NCBI RefSeq assembly: GCF_902833085.1
Contig: NZ_CADFEB010000015.1
Location: 1-64,000, forward strand
From: Burkholderia ubonensis
GTDB lineage: Bacteria; Pseudomonadota; Gammaproteobacteria; Burkholderiales; Burkholderiaceae
Direction of reading: 5' to 3'
Length of the DNA stretch: 64,000 nucleotides
Shown: in pieces, positions 32,521 to 40,448 of the stretch
Position numbering within the stretch: the first letter of the stretch is position 1
How the letters are laid out: each line of letters begins with the position of its first letter
Program-made: the position numbers and the translations under genes
Notes under the pieces: generated by a model
What the model was told of the DNA's origin: nothing
What the model saw: only the letters and a program-made list of their open reading frames with translations
Database searches by the model: none

Positions 32521-33405
32521 GTGTTCGTGATCTTCGGCGCATCAGGCAACGTCGGCCATGCCACCGCCACGGCGCTGCGCCACGCGGGCCATCCCGTGCG
32601 TGCGGTCGTGCGCGACGCGCGTCATCGCGAGCGGCTCGCGCGCATCGGCTGCGACGTCGTGCTCGCCGACCTGACCGACGAGCGATCGGTCGCCGCGACG
32701 CTCGACGGCGCGCACGGCGTGCAGATGCTGTGCCCGGTGCCCAACGCCGACGCAGACACCGCGGCGACGATGCGGCGGATGATCGACGTCGCGGCCGCGG
32801 CGCTCGCCGCGAATCCGCCGCCGGTGCTGCTGGCGCTGTCGGACTACGGCGCGGAACTGGACATCGACACCGGCATCACGAGCCTGTTCCATGAACTCGA
32901 GGAACGGATGAAGCCGATCGCCACGCGCCTGACGCTGCTGCGTTCCGCGGAGCACCTGCAGAACTGGGCGCGGGTCATGCCGGTCGCGCTGGCGACCGGC
33001 GTCCTGCCGAGCCTGCACCATCCGGTCGACAAGCTGTTTCCGGCCGTCTCAGCGCCGGACGTCGGCGCCGTCGCGGCGGAACTGCTGCTCGATGATCCGA
33101 GGGCCGGCGGACCGCGCGTCGTCAGCGTCGAAGGGCCGCGGCGCATCAGCGCGCGCGACGTCGCCGATGCGCTCGGCCAGGCGGCCGGCCGGACGATCGT
33201 CGCGCGCGAACTGCCGCGCGACGCATGGGCCGCGACGCTGCTGCGCGCGGGCCTCAGTGAGCGTCATGCGCGCCTGATCACCGATCTCTACGACGTGCAC
33301 AACGCCGGGCTGATCGACGTCGAGCATGGCGCGACCGAACAGCGTTTCGGCGGGACCGAGCCGGGCGATGCGCTCGCGGCGCTGGCGGCCAGCGCCGCGC
33401 GCTGA
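32521..33405 (+). CDS. NmrA-like NAD(P)-binding protein
   Basis: 294 residues from GTG 32521, chosen because AGGAGCG lies four to ten bases upstream and FVIFGASGNVGHATATALRH, the Rossmann dinucleotide motif (G-x-x-G-x-x-G), begins immediately. Next come HPVRAVVRDARHRERLARIG and the NmrA-like LLRSAEHLQNWARVMP. It lacks the Tyr-x-x-x-Lys of classical SDRs, as usual for the NmrA/HSCARG group. It may be a redox sensor or NAD(P)H-dependent reductase. Substrate unknown. Confidence 0.85.
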   Translation: MFVIFGASGNVGHATATALRHAGHPVRAVVRDARHRERLARIGCDVVLADLTDERSVAATLDGAHGVQMLCPVPNADADTAATMRRMIDVAAAALAANPPPVLLALSDYGAELDIDTGITSLFHELEERMKPIATRLTLLRSAEHLQNWARVMPVALATGVLPSLHHPVDKLFPAVSAPDVGAVAAELLLDDPRAGGPRVVSVEGPRRISARDVADALGQAAGRTIVARELPRDAWAATLLRAGLSERHARLITDLYDVHNAGLIDVEHGATEQRFGGTEPGDALAALAASAAR

Positions 33406-33424
33406 GCGACGCGCACGAAGCCCG

Positions 33425-34447
33425 TCAGGTGCTGACCTGCGGATGTCCGTCGACGACCGCGATGCGCACGCCGCCGCCAGACAGCGACGCCGTGCCTTCC
33501 GGAAACGGATGCACCGGCGCATCGGTGGGCCGCCATGCATGGCGCGCCAGCAATGCCCGGTAGCCGCCGCGGATCACGAAGCCGCCGCACTTGTCCGCAT
33601 ACGCGTCGCGCCGCATCCGGTACGCGCGCGGCAGGTCGTACCACGGCAGCTTCGGCAGGTCGTGATGCACGAGGTGGTAGTTGTTGTTCAGGTACAGGAG
33701 CCGCATTGCGAAGCCCGCCTCGTTGATCGCGATGCGCGCCTTCGGATCGCGGGCGGCGCGATGCTCGTACAGCGAGCGGATCATCGCGAGCGCGTGCGCG
33801 GGCCACGTGACCGCGAGCAGGTAGTACCACCACGGCACGCCGATCGAAAACTGCAGCCACGCGAGCAGCGCGACGACGCACGCGACGTGCGCGGTCCACA
33901 TCGGCAGATAGCGCAGGTCGCCGCGCCGGAACGCCGCGAACGACGCGGCGAACATCGCGGCGACGCTCGCCGGCGGGCCGACCACGAGCCGCCCGACGAA
34001 GGTCTTGCGCGCGACCCACAGCGTGCGGCGCCAGCGCGGTAGCGCTGCCCATTGCCGGGGCGACAGGTAGTTCGTTTCCGGATCGACGCCGGGCACGGTG
34101 AGGTCTTCGTCGCGATGATGGTCGAGATGCGTGTCGCGATACAGCGTGTACGGATACCAGACCGACAGCGGCGGATAGCCGAGCAGCTGGTTCACGCGCG
34201 CCGAGCGCGTCGGATGGCCGTGCAGCAGCTCATGCTGCAGTGACAGGTGCCACGCGCACAGCAGGATCAGCGGCGGCGTTGCGGCGGCGAGCGGCAACGC
34301 GCCCGCGCGCACGAGCAGCAGTACGCCGAGCCAGCCGCCGTAGATGACGGCGATCAGAAGCCAGGTCGGCCATTCGGTGCGCGCGGTGAAACGGGCGTCG
34401 AGCGCCGCGATCGCGCGCGCATGATCGACGTCGAAGTATTCAGACAT
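33425..34447 (-). CDS. Membrane fatty-acid desaturase family protein
   Basis: 340 residues, four membrane helices and three His boxes: HELLHGHP, HLDHHRDE and NNYHLVHHDLP. These place eight His around a di-iron centre, as in acyl-lipid desaturases and hydroxylases. The first box (H-x-x-x-H) and the last (H-x-x-H-H) have standard spacing. Inner membrane. No partner ferredoxin gene is adjacent. It may adjust membrane unsaturation or hydroxylate a lipid. Confidence 0.88.
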   Translation of the reverse strand: MSEYFDVDHARAIAALDARFTARTEWPTWLLIAVIYGGWLGVLLLVRAGALPLAAATPPLILLCAWHLSLQHELLHGHPTRSARVNQLLGYPPLSVWYPYTLYRDTHLDHHRDEDLTVPGVDPETNYLSPRQWAALPRWRRTLWVARKTFVGRLVVGPPASVAAMFAASFAAFRRGDLRYLPMWTAHVACVVALLAWLQFSIGVPWWYYLLAVTWPAHALAMIRSLYEHRAARDPKARIAINEAGFAMRLLYLNNNYHLVHHDLPKLPWYDLPRAYRMRRDAYADKCGGFVIRGGYRALLARHAWRPTDAPVHPFPEGTASLSGGGVRIAVVDGHPQVST

Positions 34448-34544
34448 GCTTCACTTTAACCACGCGAAGCCGGCCGGCCAATCAATGGATTCGCATTTGC
34501 TTATCTCGAACGCCGGGACACGCGATCCTGCGTAGAATGCGCGC

Positions 34545-35369
34545 ATGAGCCGCTGGATCGCCGGACTGCCGATGTACAACGTGACGCCGCGCCACGCCGC
34601 ATTGTGGTGCGCGCTGCTGCGCGACGCGCTCGACGCGTTTGCGCACGCGGGGGGGCCGGCCGGCGTCGCGCTGCGCGACGAACCGTTCGGCGAGCTGCTG
34701 CCGTTCTGGCACCGCGACGATCTGCTGCTGTCGCAGACCTGCGGGTATCCGTTCCGGATGCTCGGGCTCGGCGATGCCGTGCGCCTGATCGCGACGCCCG
34801 CCTTCGACGTGGAAGGCTGTGAAGGCGCGCAGTATCGCAGCGTGCTCGTCGTGTCGGCGCGCGCGCACGCGGGCGGCGCGACGACGCTCGCCGCGTGCCG
34901 CGGCTTGCGTGCCGCATACAACGGCGACGATTCGCACAGCGGGATGAACGCGTTCCGGCATGCGGTCGCGCCGTATGCGCGCGACGGGCGCTTCTTTGCG
35001 TCGGCGGCGCCGTTCGGTTCGCATCTGAACGTGCTGCGCGCGCTGGACGAGAATGAAGCGGACTGCGCGGCGATCGATTGCGTGACGTTCGCCTACGTGC
35101 GCGATGCGCTGCCCGACCTGCTGCGCGGCGTGCGCGCGATCGGCATGACCTCGCCGGCGCCGGGCCTGCCGCTGATCGCGTCGCGCGCGCTCGGCGATGC
35201 GCAGGCAGCGATGTTGCGCGATGCGCTCGATACGGCGGTTGCAGCGGATGCCGCCCGCGCGCACGCGCTCAGGTTGTGCGGGTTCGAGCGGCTCATGCCG
35301 GATGACTACGCGGTCATCGAACGATTTGCGGCCGAGGCCGCTGCATACGGCTATCCGGTGCTGGCCTGA
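34545..35369 (+). CDS. PhnD-like phosphate/phosphonate-type binding protein without signal peptide
   Basis: 274 residues. It starts WIAGLPMYNVTPRHAALWCA with no signal peptide or lipobox. The periplasmic-binding-protein II fold of the PhnD type is indicated by LSQTCGYPFRML, AYNGDDSHSGMNAFRHAV, and AIDCVTFAYVRDALP. ABC partner genes are absent. A soluble cytoplasmic PBP-like protein could serve as a sensor or ligand carrier. Family identification is firm; the function is not known. Confidence 0.8.
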   Translation: MSRWIAGLPMYNVTPRHAALWCALLRDALDAFAHAGGPAGVALRDEPFGELLPFWHRDDLLLSQTCGYPFRMLGLGDAVRLIATPAFDVEGCEGAQYRSVLVVSARAHAGGATTLAACRGLRAAYNGDDSHSGMNAFRHAVAPYARDGRFFASAAPFGSHLNVLRALDENEADCAAIDCVTFAYVRDALPDLLRGVRAIGMTSPAPGLPLIASRALGDAQAAMLRDALDTAVAADAARAHALRLCGFERLMPDDYAVIERFAAEAAAYGYPVLA

Positions 35370-35406
35370 CGCGTTGCGCCGCGCCGCGCCGCCGGAAAGG
35401 GCGGGG

Positions 35407-35441
35407 GCATCGACGGGCGAGCTTCGCCCGCCCGCCGATGC
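35407..35441 (-). terminator. Hairpin downstream of dbpA
   Basis: Nested stem GCATCG / CGATGC with inner CGGGCGA / TCGCCCG lies directly after the dbpA stop on the minus strand and in the gap to the convergent PhnD-like gene. No T-run follows, so it may end or stabilise either transcript. Confidence 0.45.
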
Positions 35442-35450
35442 ATGGCACCG

Positions 35451-36848
35451 TCATTCGTCGTCCATCAGCCGGACCTTCACGCGCTTGCCCTTGATCTTGC
35501 CCGCGTTGAGCTTGCGCAGCGCGTCGCGCGCGACCCCGCGCTCGACTGCGACATACGTCGAGAACTCGGTCACGTTGATCTTGCCGATCTGCGCGCCGCT
35601 GAAGCCCGCGTCGCCCGTCAGCGCGCCCAGCACGTCGCCGGGACGGATCTTGTCCTTGCGGCCGCCGAGGATCTGCAGCGTTTCCATCGGCGGCAGCAGC
35701 GGTTCGTTGGCGTCGGCCTTCAGCTCGGCGAGCGGATGCCATTCGACTTCGCGCTTCAGCGCCTGCTCGATGCCGCCGACGCGGCCCATCTCGTCCATGC
35801 TCGCGAGGCTCAGCGCCCAGCCGTCCTGGTCCGCGCGGCCCGTGCGGCCGATGCGGTGCACGTGCACTTCGGGATCGGGCGTCACGTCGACGTTGATCAC
35901 CGCCTCGAGCTGCGCGATGTCGAGGCCGCGCGCGGCGACGTCGGTCGCGACCAGCACCGAGCAGCTCCGGTTCGCGAACTGGATCAGCACCTGGTCGCGT
36001 TCGCGCTGCTCGAGCTCGCCGTGCAGCGCGAGCGCGTGGAAGCCCTGCGCGTGCAGCACGTCGAGCAGGTCGCGGCATTGCTGCTTCGTGTTGCAGAACG
36101 CGATCGTGCTGACCGGGCGATAGTGGTTCAGCAGCAGGCCGACCGCATGCAGCCGCTCGTCTTCCGTCACTTCGTAGAAGCGCTGGCGGATCTTGCTGTC
36201 GTCGTGCCGTTCCGCGAGCTTCACTTCCTTCGGATTGCGCAGGAACTGCTGGCTCAGCTTCGCGATGCCGTCCGGGTACGTGGCGGAGAACAGCAGCGTC
36301 TGGCGCGTCGGCGGGCATTGCCGCGCGACCTTCGCGATGTCGTCGAAGAAGCCCATGTCGAGCATCCGGTCCGCCTCGTCGAGCACGAGCGTGTTCAGCG
36401 CGTCGAGCGCCAGGGTGCCGCGGTCGAGGTGGTCCATGATGCGGCCCGGCGTGCCGACGATGATGTGCGCGCCGTGTTCGAGGCTCTGCGTCTGCGGGCG
36501 CATCGGCGTGCCGCCGCACAGCGTCAGCACCTTCACGTTTTCCTCGGCGCGCGCGAGGCGGCGCACTTCCTGCGCGACCTGGTCGGCGAGCTCGCGCGTC
36601 GGGCACAGCACCATCGCCTGCACGTCGAAGCGGCGCGCGTCGAGGCGTGCCAGCAGCGCGAGCGAGAACGCGGCGGTCTTGCCGCTGCCGGTCTTCGCCT
36701 GCGCGATCAGGTCGTGGCCGGCCAGCGCGATCGGCAGGCTCGCGGCCTGGATCGGCGTCATGTCGGCATAGCCGAGCTGCGCGAGGTTGGCGAGCGTGGC
36801 GGGCGTCAGCGGCAGCGTGCTGAACGGCGTGGCGGTCGGTTGGCTCAT
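35451..36848 (-). CDS. dbpA: ATP-dependent RNA helicase DbpA
   Basis: 465 residues. DEAD-box motifs in order: Q motif with TPIQAASLP, AKTGSGKTAAF, PTRELADQVAQE, GTPGRIMDHL, VLDEADRMLD, FSATYP, and in the second RecA domain STIAFCNTKQQCRD, LVATDVAARGLDIAQLE and HRIGRTGRA. The C-terminal part (about 385-465: GDVLGALTGDAGFSGAQIGK, NVTEFSTYVAVERGVARDAL) is the DbpA RNA-binding domain that directs it to 23S rRNA hairpin 92. Acts in 50S ribosome assembly. One base after the small zinc-ribbon gene, so co-transcribed with it. Confidence 0.95.
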   Translation of the reverse strand: MSQPTATPFSTLPLTPATLANLAQLGYADMTPIQAASLPIALAGHDLIAQAKTGSGKTAAFSLALLARLDARRFDVQAMVLCPTRELADQVAQEVRRLARAEENVKVLTLCGGTPMRPQTQSLEHGAHIIVGTPGRIMDHLDRGTLALDALNTLVLDEADRMLDMGFFDDIAKVARQCPPTRQTLLFSATYPDGIAKLSQQFLRNPKEVKLAERHDDSKIRQRFYEVTEDERLHAVGLLLNHYRPVSTIAFCNTKQQCRDLLDVLHAQGFHALALHGELEQRERDQVLIQFANRSCSVLVATDVAARGLDIAQLEAVINVDVTPDPEVHVHRIGRTGRADQDGWALSLASMDEMGRVGGIEQALKREVEWHPLAELKADANEPLLPPMETLQILGGRKDKIRPGDVLGALTGDAGFSGAQIGKINVTEFSTYVAVERGVARDALRKLNAGKIKGKRVKVRLMDDE

Positions 36849-36849
36849 G

Positions 36850-37053
36850 TCAGGACAGGTCTCCGAGGTAAGGGCGGCCTTCCATCTGTTCGTAGACGAC
36901 GGTGCCGTCTTCGGCTTCGAAGCGCTCGAGATAGTTGCGCGCGCCGCACAGCGGGCAGCGGAACAGCAGCCCCTGGCCTTCGTCCTTGATGACGACGTCG
37001 GATTCTTCCCACTGCGTGCCGCAGCTCTGGTTTCGGCAGGTAAACACGGTCAT
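36850..37053 (-). CDS. Small zinc-ribbon protein coupled to dbpA
   Basis: 67 residues with two Cys pairs, FTCRNQSCG and FRCPLCGARNYLER, which form a zinc ribbon (C-x4-C ... C-x2-C). Starts at ATG 37053 with GGAG five bases upstream. It stops one base before the dbpA start, indicating co-translation. Small rRNA-associated zinc ribbons are common, so a role in RNA work beside the helicase is plausible. No named family is claimed. Confidence 0.8.
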   Translation of the reverse strand: MTVFTCRNQSCGTQWEESDVVIKDEGQGLLFRCPLCGARNYLERFEAEDGTVVYEQMEGRPYLGDLS

Positions 37054-37302
37054 TCTCCAGCTGAATTCGGTTGGGCGCCCCGGCGTGTCGGGTGAGGGCG
37101 CCGGTATTGCGCGGTCGTGGCGCGCGGCGTCCGCGTGAAAGGGCGGGGGCGCGGTGCGGCCGTTCGCGTGATGGTTCGTCGGGGTGGATGATGGATCGGG
37201 GCGCGATCGCAGGAACGCGCGTGGCGCAATTCTAGCGGATACCGCGCGTGCCGCGAACGCGCGCGAGGCGAGGCGGCGCAAGGCGCGGCCCGCGCACGTA
37301 AA

Positions 37303-37328
37303 AACGGCCATCCTCGCGGATGGCCGTT
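37303..37328 (-). terminator. Rho-independent terminator of mqo
   Basis: Perfect 11-bp stem AACGGCCATCC / GGATGGCCGTT with a 4-base loop. On the minus strand it is followed by five T. It lies 27 bases past the mqo stop and is a textbook intrinsic terminator. Confidence 0.9.
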
Positions 37329-37354
37329 CGAATCACGCGTTGCCGCTCAGCGCA

Positions 37355-38998
37355 TCAGAGTGCCATGTCGTTCGCGGCTTTCGCGGGCCGCGCCGGTGCG
37401 TCCGGCGCCGGGTGCGCCGGCGCGGTGACGTCGATCTTCGGCGGCGGCGACAGCTGCAGCACGTCGCTCGTGTAGGCCCACTCTTCAGCGACCTTCGCCG
37501 GGTTGCCGTTCAGCTTCGTGCCGTAGCTCGGCACGATCTGGCGGATCTTCTGCTGCCATGCGGGCGTCGCGACCTTGTCCTTGAACACCTTCTCGAGCAG
37601 GCTCAGCATGATCGGCGCGGCGGTCGACGCGCCCGGCGATGCGCCGAGCAGGCCCGCGATGCTGCCGTCCTGCGCGCTGACGATCTCGGTGCCGAGCTTC
37701 AGCACGCCGCCCTTCACCGGGTCGCGCTTGATGATCTGCACGCGCTGGCCGGCCTGCCACAGGCGCCAGTCTTCCTTCTTCGCGTTCGGGAAGTATTCCT
37801 TCAGCGCGTTGAAGCGGTCGTCGTCGGACAGCATCAGCTGGCCGGCCAGGTATTCGACGAGCGGGAATTCGTCGACGCCCACGCGCATCATCGGCATCAC
37901 GTTGTGCGTGTTGGTGCTGGTCAGCAGGTCGAAGTACGAGCCGTTCTTCAGGAACTTGGTCGAGAACGTCGCGAACGGTCCGAACAGGATGATCTTCTTG
38001 CCGTCGATGATCCGCGTGTCGAGGTGCGGCACCGACATCGGCGGCGAGCCGACCGATGCCTTGCCGTATGCCTTCGCGAGGTGCTGCTTCACGACTTCCG
38101 GGTTGTCCGTCACGAGGAACGAGCCGCCGACCGGGAATGCGCCGTAGTCCTTCGCTTCCGGAATGCCCGACGCCTGCAGCAGGTGCAGCGCGCCGCCGCC
38201 CGCGCCGATGAACACGAACTTCGCGTCGACGTCCTGCGGCGCTTCGTTCGAGTGCAGCTTGACCCACGACACGTGCCACGTGCCGTCGGCGTTGCGCTTG
38301 ATCTCGCGCACTTCGCTCGACAGCGACAGCGAGAAGTTCGGCTGGCGCTGCAGGTAGCCGACGAACTGGCGGGTGATCTCGCCGAAGTTCACGTCGGTGC
38401 CGATCGGCGTCCAGGTGGCCGCGACCTTCTGCTTGCGGTCACGGCCTTCCATCATCAGCGGCACCCACTGCTTGATCTGGTCGTAGTCTTCCGAGTACTG
38501 CATCCCGCGGAACAGCGGGCTCGCCTGCAGCGCTTCATAGCGCTTCTTCAGGTAGCGGACGTTGTCGTCGCCCCACACGAAGCTCATGTGCGGCGTCGAG
38601 TTGATGAACGAGCGCGGGTTCTTCAGCACGCCCTGCTTCACTTGCCATGCCCAGAACTGGCGCGAGATCTGGAACGACTCGTTGATCTGGACGGCCTTCG
38701 AGATGTCGATCTTGCCGTCCGGCTTCTCCGGCGTGTAGTTGAGCTCGGCGAGCGCGGAGTGCCCGGTGCCCGCGTTGTTCCAGCCGTTCGAGCTTTCCTG
38801 CGCGACGCCGTCGAGACGCTCGACCATCATCATCGACCAGTCCGGCTGAAGCTCGTGCAGCCAGACGCCGAGCGTCGAGCTCATGATGCCGCCGCCCACC
38901 AGCAGGACGTCGACCTTCTTCGTGTCCGCCGCATGCGCGGACGACGCGGCTACGCACAGCGCGAGCCCTGACAGCATTACCCGTAACGTTTTGATCAC
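37355..38998 (-). CDS. mqo: Malate:quinone oxidoreductase with Sec signal peptide
   Basis: 547 residues from GTG 38998, chosen because AAAAGGGA is positioned before it and the next residues form a signal peptide: IKTLRVMLSGLALCVAASSA, cleavable after HA. FAD-binding VDVLLVGGGIMSSTLGVWL, Mqo signatures ESSNGWNNAGTGHSALAELN and FVFIGAGGGALHLLQASGI, and ending GLLGASPGASTAAPIM follow. It oxidises malate to oxaloacetate with electrons to quinone. Most Mqo are cytoplasmic-face peripheral proteins; the signal peptide and a Pro/Ala tail (APAHPAPDAPARPAKA) are unusual and suggest a periplasm-facing enzyme. Confidence 0.93.
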   Translation of the reverse strand: MIKTLRVMLSGLALCVAASSAHAADTKKVDVLLVGGGIMSSTLGVWLHELQPDWSMMMVERLDGVAQESSNGWNNAGTGHSALAELNYTPEKPDGKIDISKAVQINESFQISRQFWAWQVKQGVLKNPRSFINSTPHMSFVWGDDNVRYLKKRYEALQASPLFRGMQYSEDYDQIKQWVPLMMEGRDRKQKVAATWTPIGTDVNFGEITRQFVGYLQRQPNFSLSLSSEVREIKRNADGTWHVSWVKLHSNEAPQDVDAKFVFIGAGGGALHLLQASGIPEAKDYGAFPVGGSFLVTDNPEVVKQHLAKAYGKASVGSPPMSVPHLDTRIIDGKKIILFGPFATFSTKFLKNGSYFDLLTSTNTHNVMPMMRVGVDEFPLVEYLAGQLMLSDDDRFNALKEYFPNAKKEDWRLWQAGQRVQIIKRDPVKGGVLKLGTEIVSAQDGSIAGLLGASPGASTAAPIMLSLLEKVFKDKVATPAWQQKIRQIVPSYGTKLNGNPAKVAEEWAYTSDVLQLSPPPKIDVTAPAHPAPDAPARPAKAANDMAL

Positions 38999-39480
38999 AG
39001 CAGATCCCTTTTTCAACTTGGATGCATCGGTTTGCCACGCCGTCCGGCCGGGGGCGACGCGCGCATCCGGATATCCGGATCGCGAATCCGGGATTCCGGA
39101 TTGACGCGGGCGGACGTTGCATTTGCGCACGCGAAGCCGGTGCGAAGGACGTCTTCGGAGCGACTTGCGGCAGGCACGCAATCACCTGCGTCGCGTGGGC
39201 GCGCAATGCGCCGAGGCCCTTGCGGCAAGCCTGAGCGGTTGGGGTTTCAGGCTGCGGCGGAAAGGGCCGCACGCGACGCTTTCGCCGGGGGCGGGGTGGC
39301 AAGGGGCGCGTAATATAACCGAAGTCGATTGCCGTGTCGCAAGCGGAAAATAGCCTTGTTTTTGTGGGGTTTTTTGCGTGTCCGGGTTTCCGGAACGGGG
39401 GGCGGCGGCGACGGAAAAAACCAGGGAAGTCGGGGTGTTGTCCAGGGGGATGGAGCGTCGATCACGCGTCAAAGGTGCTG
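38999..39480. promoter_or_regulatory. Control region upstream of mqo with nested palindromes
   Basis: About 480 bases without a gene. At 39065-39080 lies ATCCGGATATCCGGAT, a perfect 16-bp palindrome. At 39085-39102 lies AATCCGG-GATT-CCGGATT, a second dyad with the same half-sites, 67-104 bases upstream of the mqo start. Two adjacent dyads of one motif suggest a cooperative regulator. A weak minus-strand promoter (TTGCGA, 18 bases, TTATAT) can be seen near 39312-39342. The stretch also receives the end of the immunity gene at 39481; no clear terminator is seen. Confidence 0.45.
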
Positions 39481-40293
39481 CTACATCGGCGGAGATGTGG
39501 GCTGCGTTGTCGTCTCGGGGACGCGTGGCATCTTGCCGTATTTCTGGCGATTTGCCTGCTGTTGTTCGAGTCGGCGTTGCTTGCGTTCCTCGGGGGGCAA
39601 AATCTTGTAGGCGCGCCGTATTTGGATTTCAGCGAGTTCCGGAGGAAACGAACCGTCCACTGGATTTGCATAAAAGAGTTCGACATCGACGGGAAACTTG
39701 CTGCTGGAAATGGTTTTCGCGCGATAGTGAAATTCTTGTTGATTTGGAATTTGAGGTGACCGAGGTATTACTTCATTGCCTGATATGCGTTCATTATCAG
39801 GGCCAATCCAGTAGTCGTCTAGTTGCAGTAGCGACTCGATTTCCGTATGTAAGATGCCGGCAAGCATTGGGCGTAGTCGCATGACCATTCCCGTCGGAAC
39901 GATTTTCACCTTCGAACGATCAGCGCTGTAATCTTCTGGGTCGTCGAATGTCGAAAATGCAATTGTCGTTGAACGTGATATCGGGCTCGCATAAAGATAG
40001 CGCCGCCCTCCCGATCGATGATGTGTTTCGGCATCGAGGATGCGACCAAAGACGATATCTGATGGATCAAATGGCTTGTCATCGCGCAGAATCGCCATCG
40101 CCGTCTTCAGGGTGCTAAGCACTCTGGCTCGCTGTTCTTCCGCTCGATGTTGCATCTCAACTCTTTGCGCCAACGGCTCTAAGGGCATCGACATACTTGT
40201 CTGTGCATGTACCTGGGTTGAACACAAGAGCGCGATCACCACGGTCCCAATAGGCCTGCACCACATCCGCACACGCATAGGCATCTTCTTCAT
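39481..40293 (-). CDS. Exported immunity protein paralogue 2 (T6SS VgrG module)
   Basis: 270 residues. Signal peptide MKKMPMRVRMWCRPIGTVVI, then ALLCSTQVHA before Gln. The mature part reads LKTAMAILRDDKPFDPSDIV, FGRILDAETHH, STFDDPEDYSADRSKVKIVP, HTEIESLLQLDDYW, ending in a charged EERKQRRLEQQQANRQKY segment and a Thr/Pro tail. It is clearly homologous to the upstream protein but shorter at the C-terminus. Its signal peptide is nearly base-identical to that copy, which is itself embedded in vgrG, so this gene arose by tandem duplication. Extra immunity copies may cover variant toxins. No named family recognised. Confidence 0.75.
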   Translation of the reverse strand: MKKMPMRVRMWCRPIGTVVIALLCSTQVHAQTSMSMPLEPLAQRVEMQHRAEEQRARVLSTLKTAMAILRDDKPFDPSDIVFGRILDAETHHRSGGRRYLYASPISRSTTIAFSTFDDPEDYSADRSKVKIVPTGMVMRLRPMLAGILHTEIESLLQLDDYWIGPDNERISGNEVIPRSPQIPNQQEFHYRAKTISSSKFPVDVELFYANPVDGSFPPELAEIQIRRAYKILPPEERKQRRLEQQQANRQKYGKMPRVPETTTQPTSPPM

Positions 40294-40352
40294 GTAACTG
40301 GCTCCGGTAGCCTTCTTCGAAACTCACCATCTTTGCCGCCGTCTCGGGCGAA
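39536..40352. repeat. Tandem duplication copy A (immunity gene plus vgrG 3' fragment)
   Basis: About 817 bases homologous to 40699-41514. Bases 40294-40352 lie upstream of the paralogue 2 ATG and match vgrG C-terminal coding DNA, so a useless piece of vgrG was carried along. The two copies are most alike over the signal-peptide region. Confidence 0.8.
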
Positions 40353-40448
40353 ACTCAAACAGCCCGTATACCTAGGCATGCAAAATCGACAGGTGGGATT
40401 TCACATGGATACGCTCATTTCGAAATTGAATTTAGGCTACGTTGCAGC

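Noticed and set aside
6707..40438. Shared 12-mer TGAATTTAGGCT at 6707 and 40427 near the IS end and after the immunity gene
   Set aside because: Short match with no continued similarity or second end; not evidence of an IS remnant.
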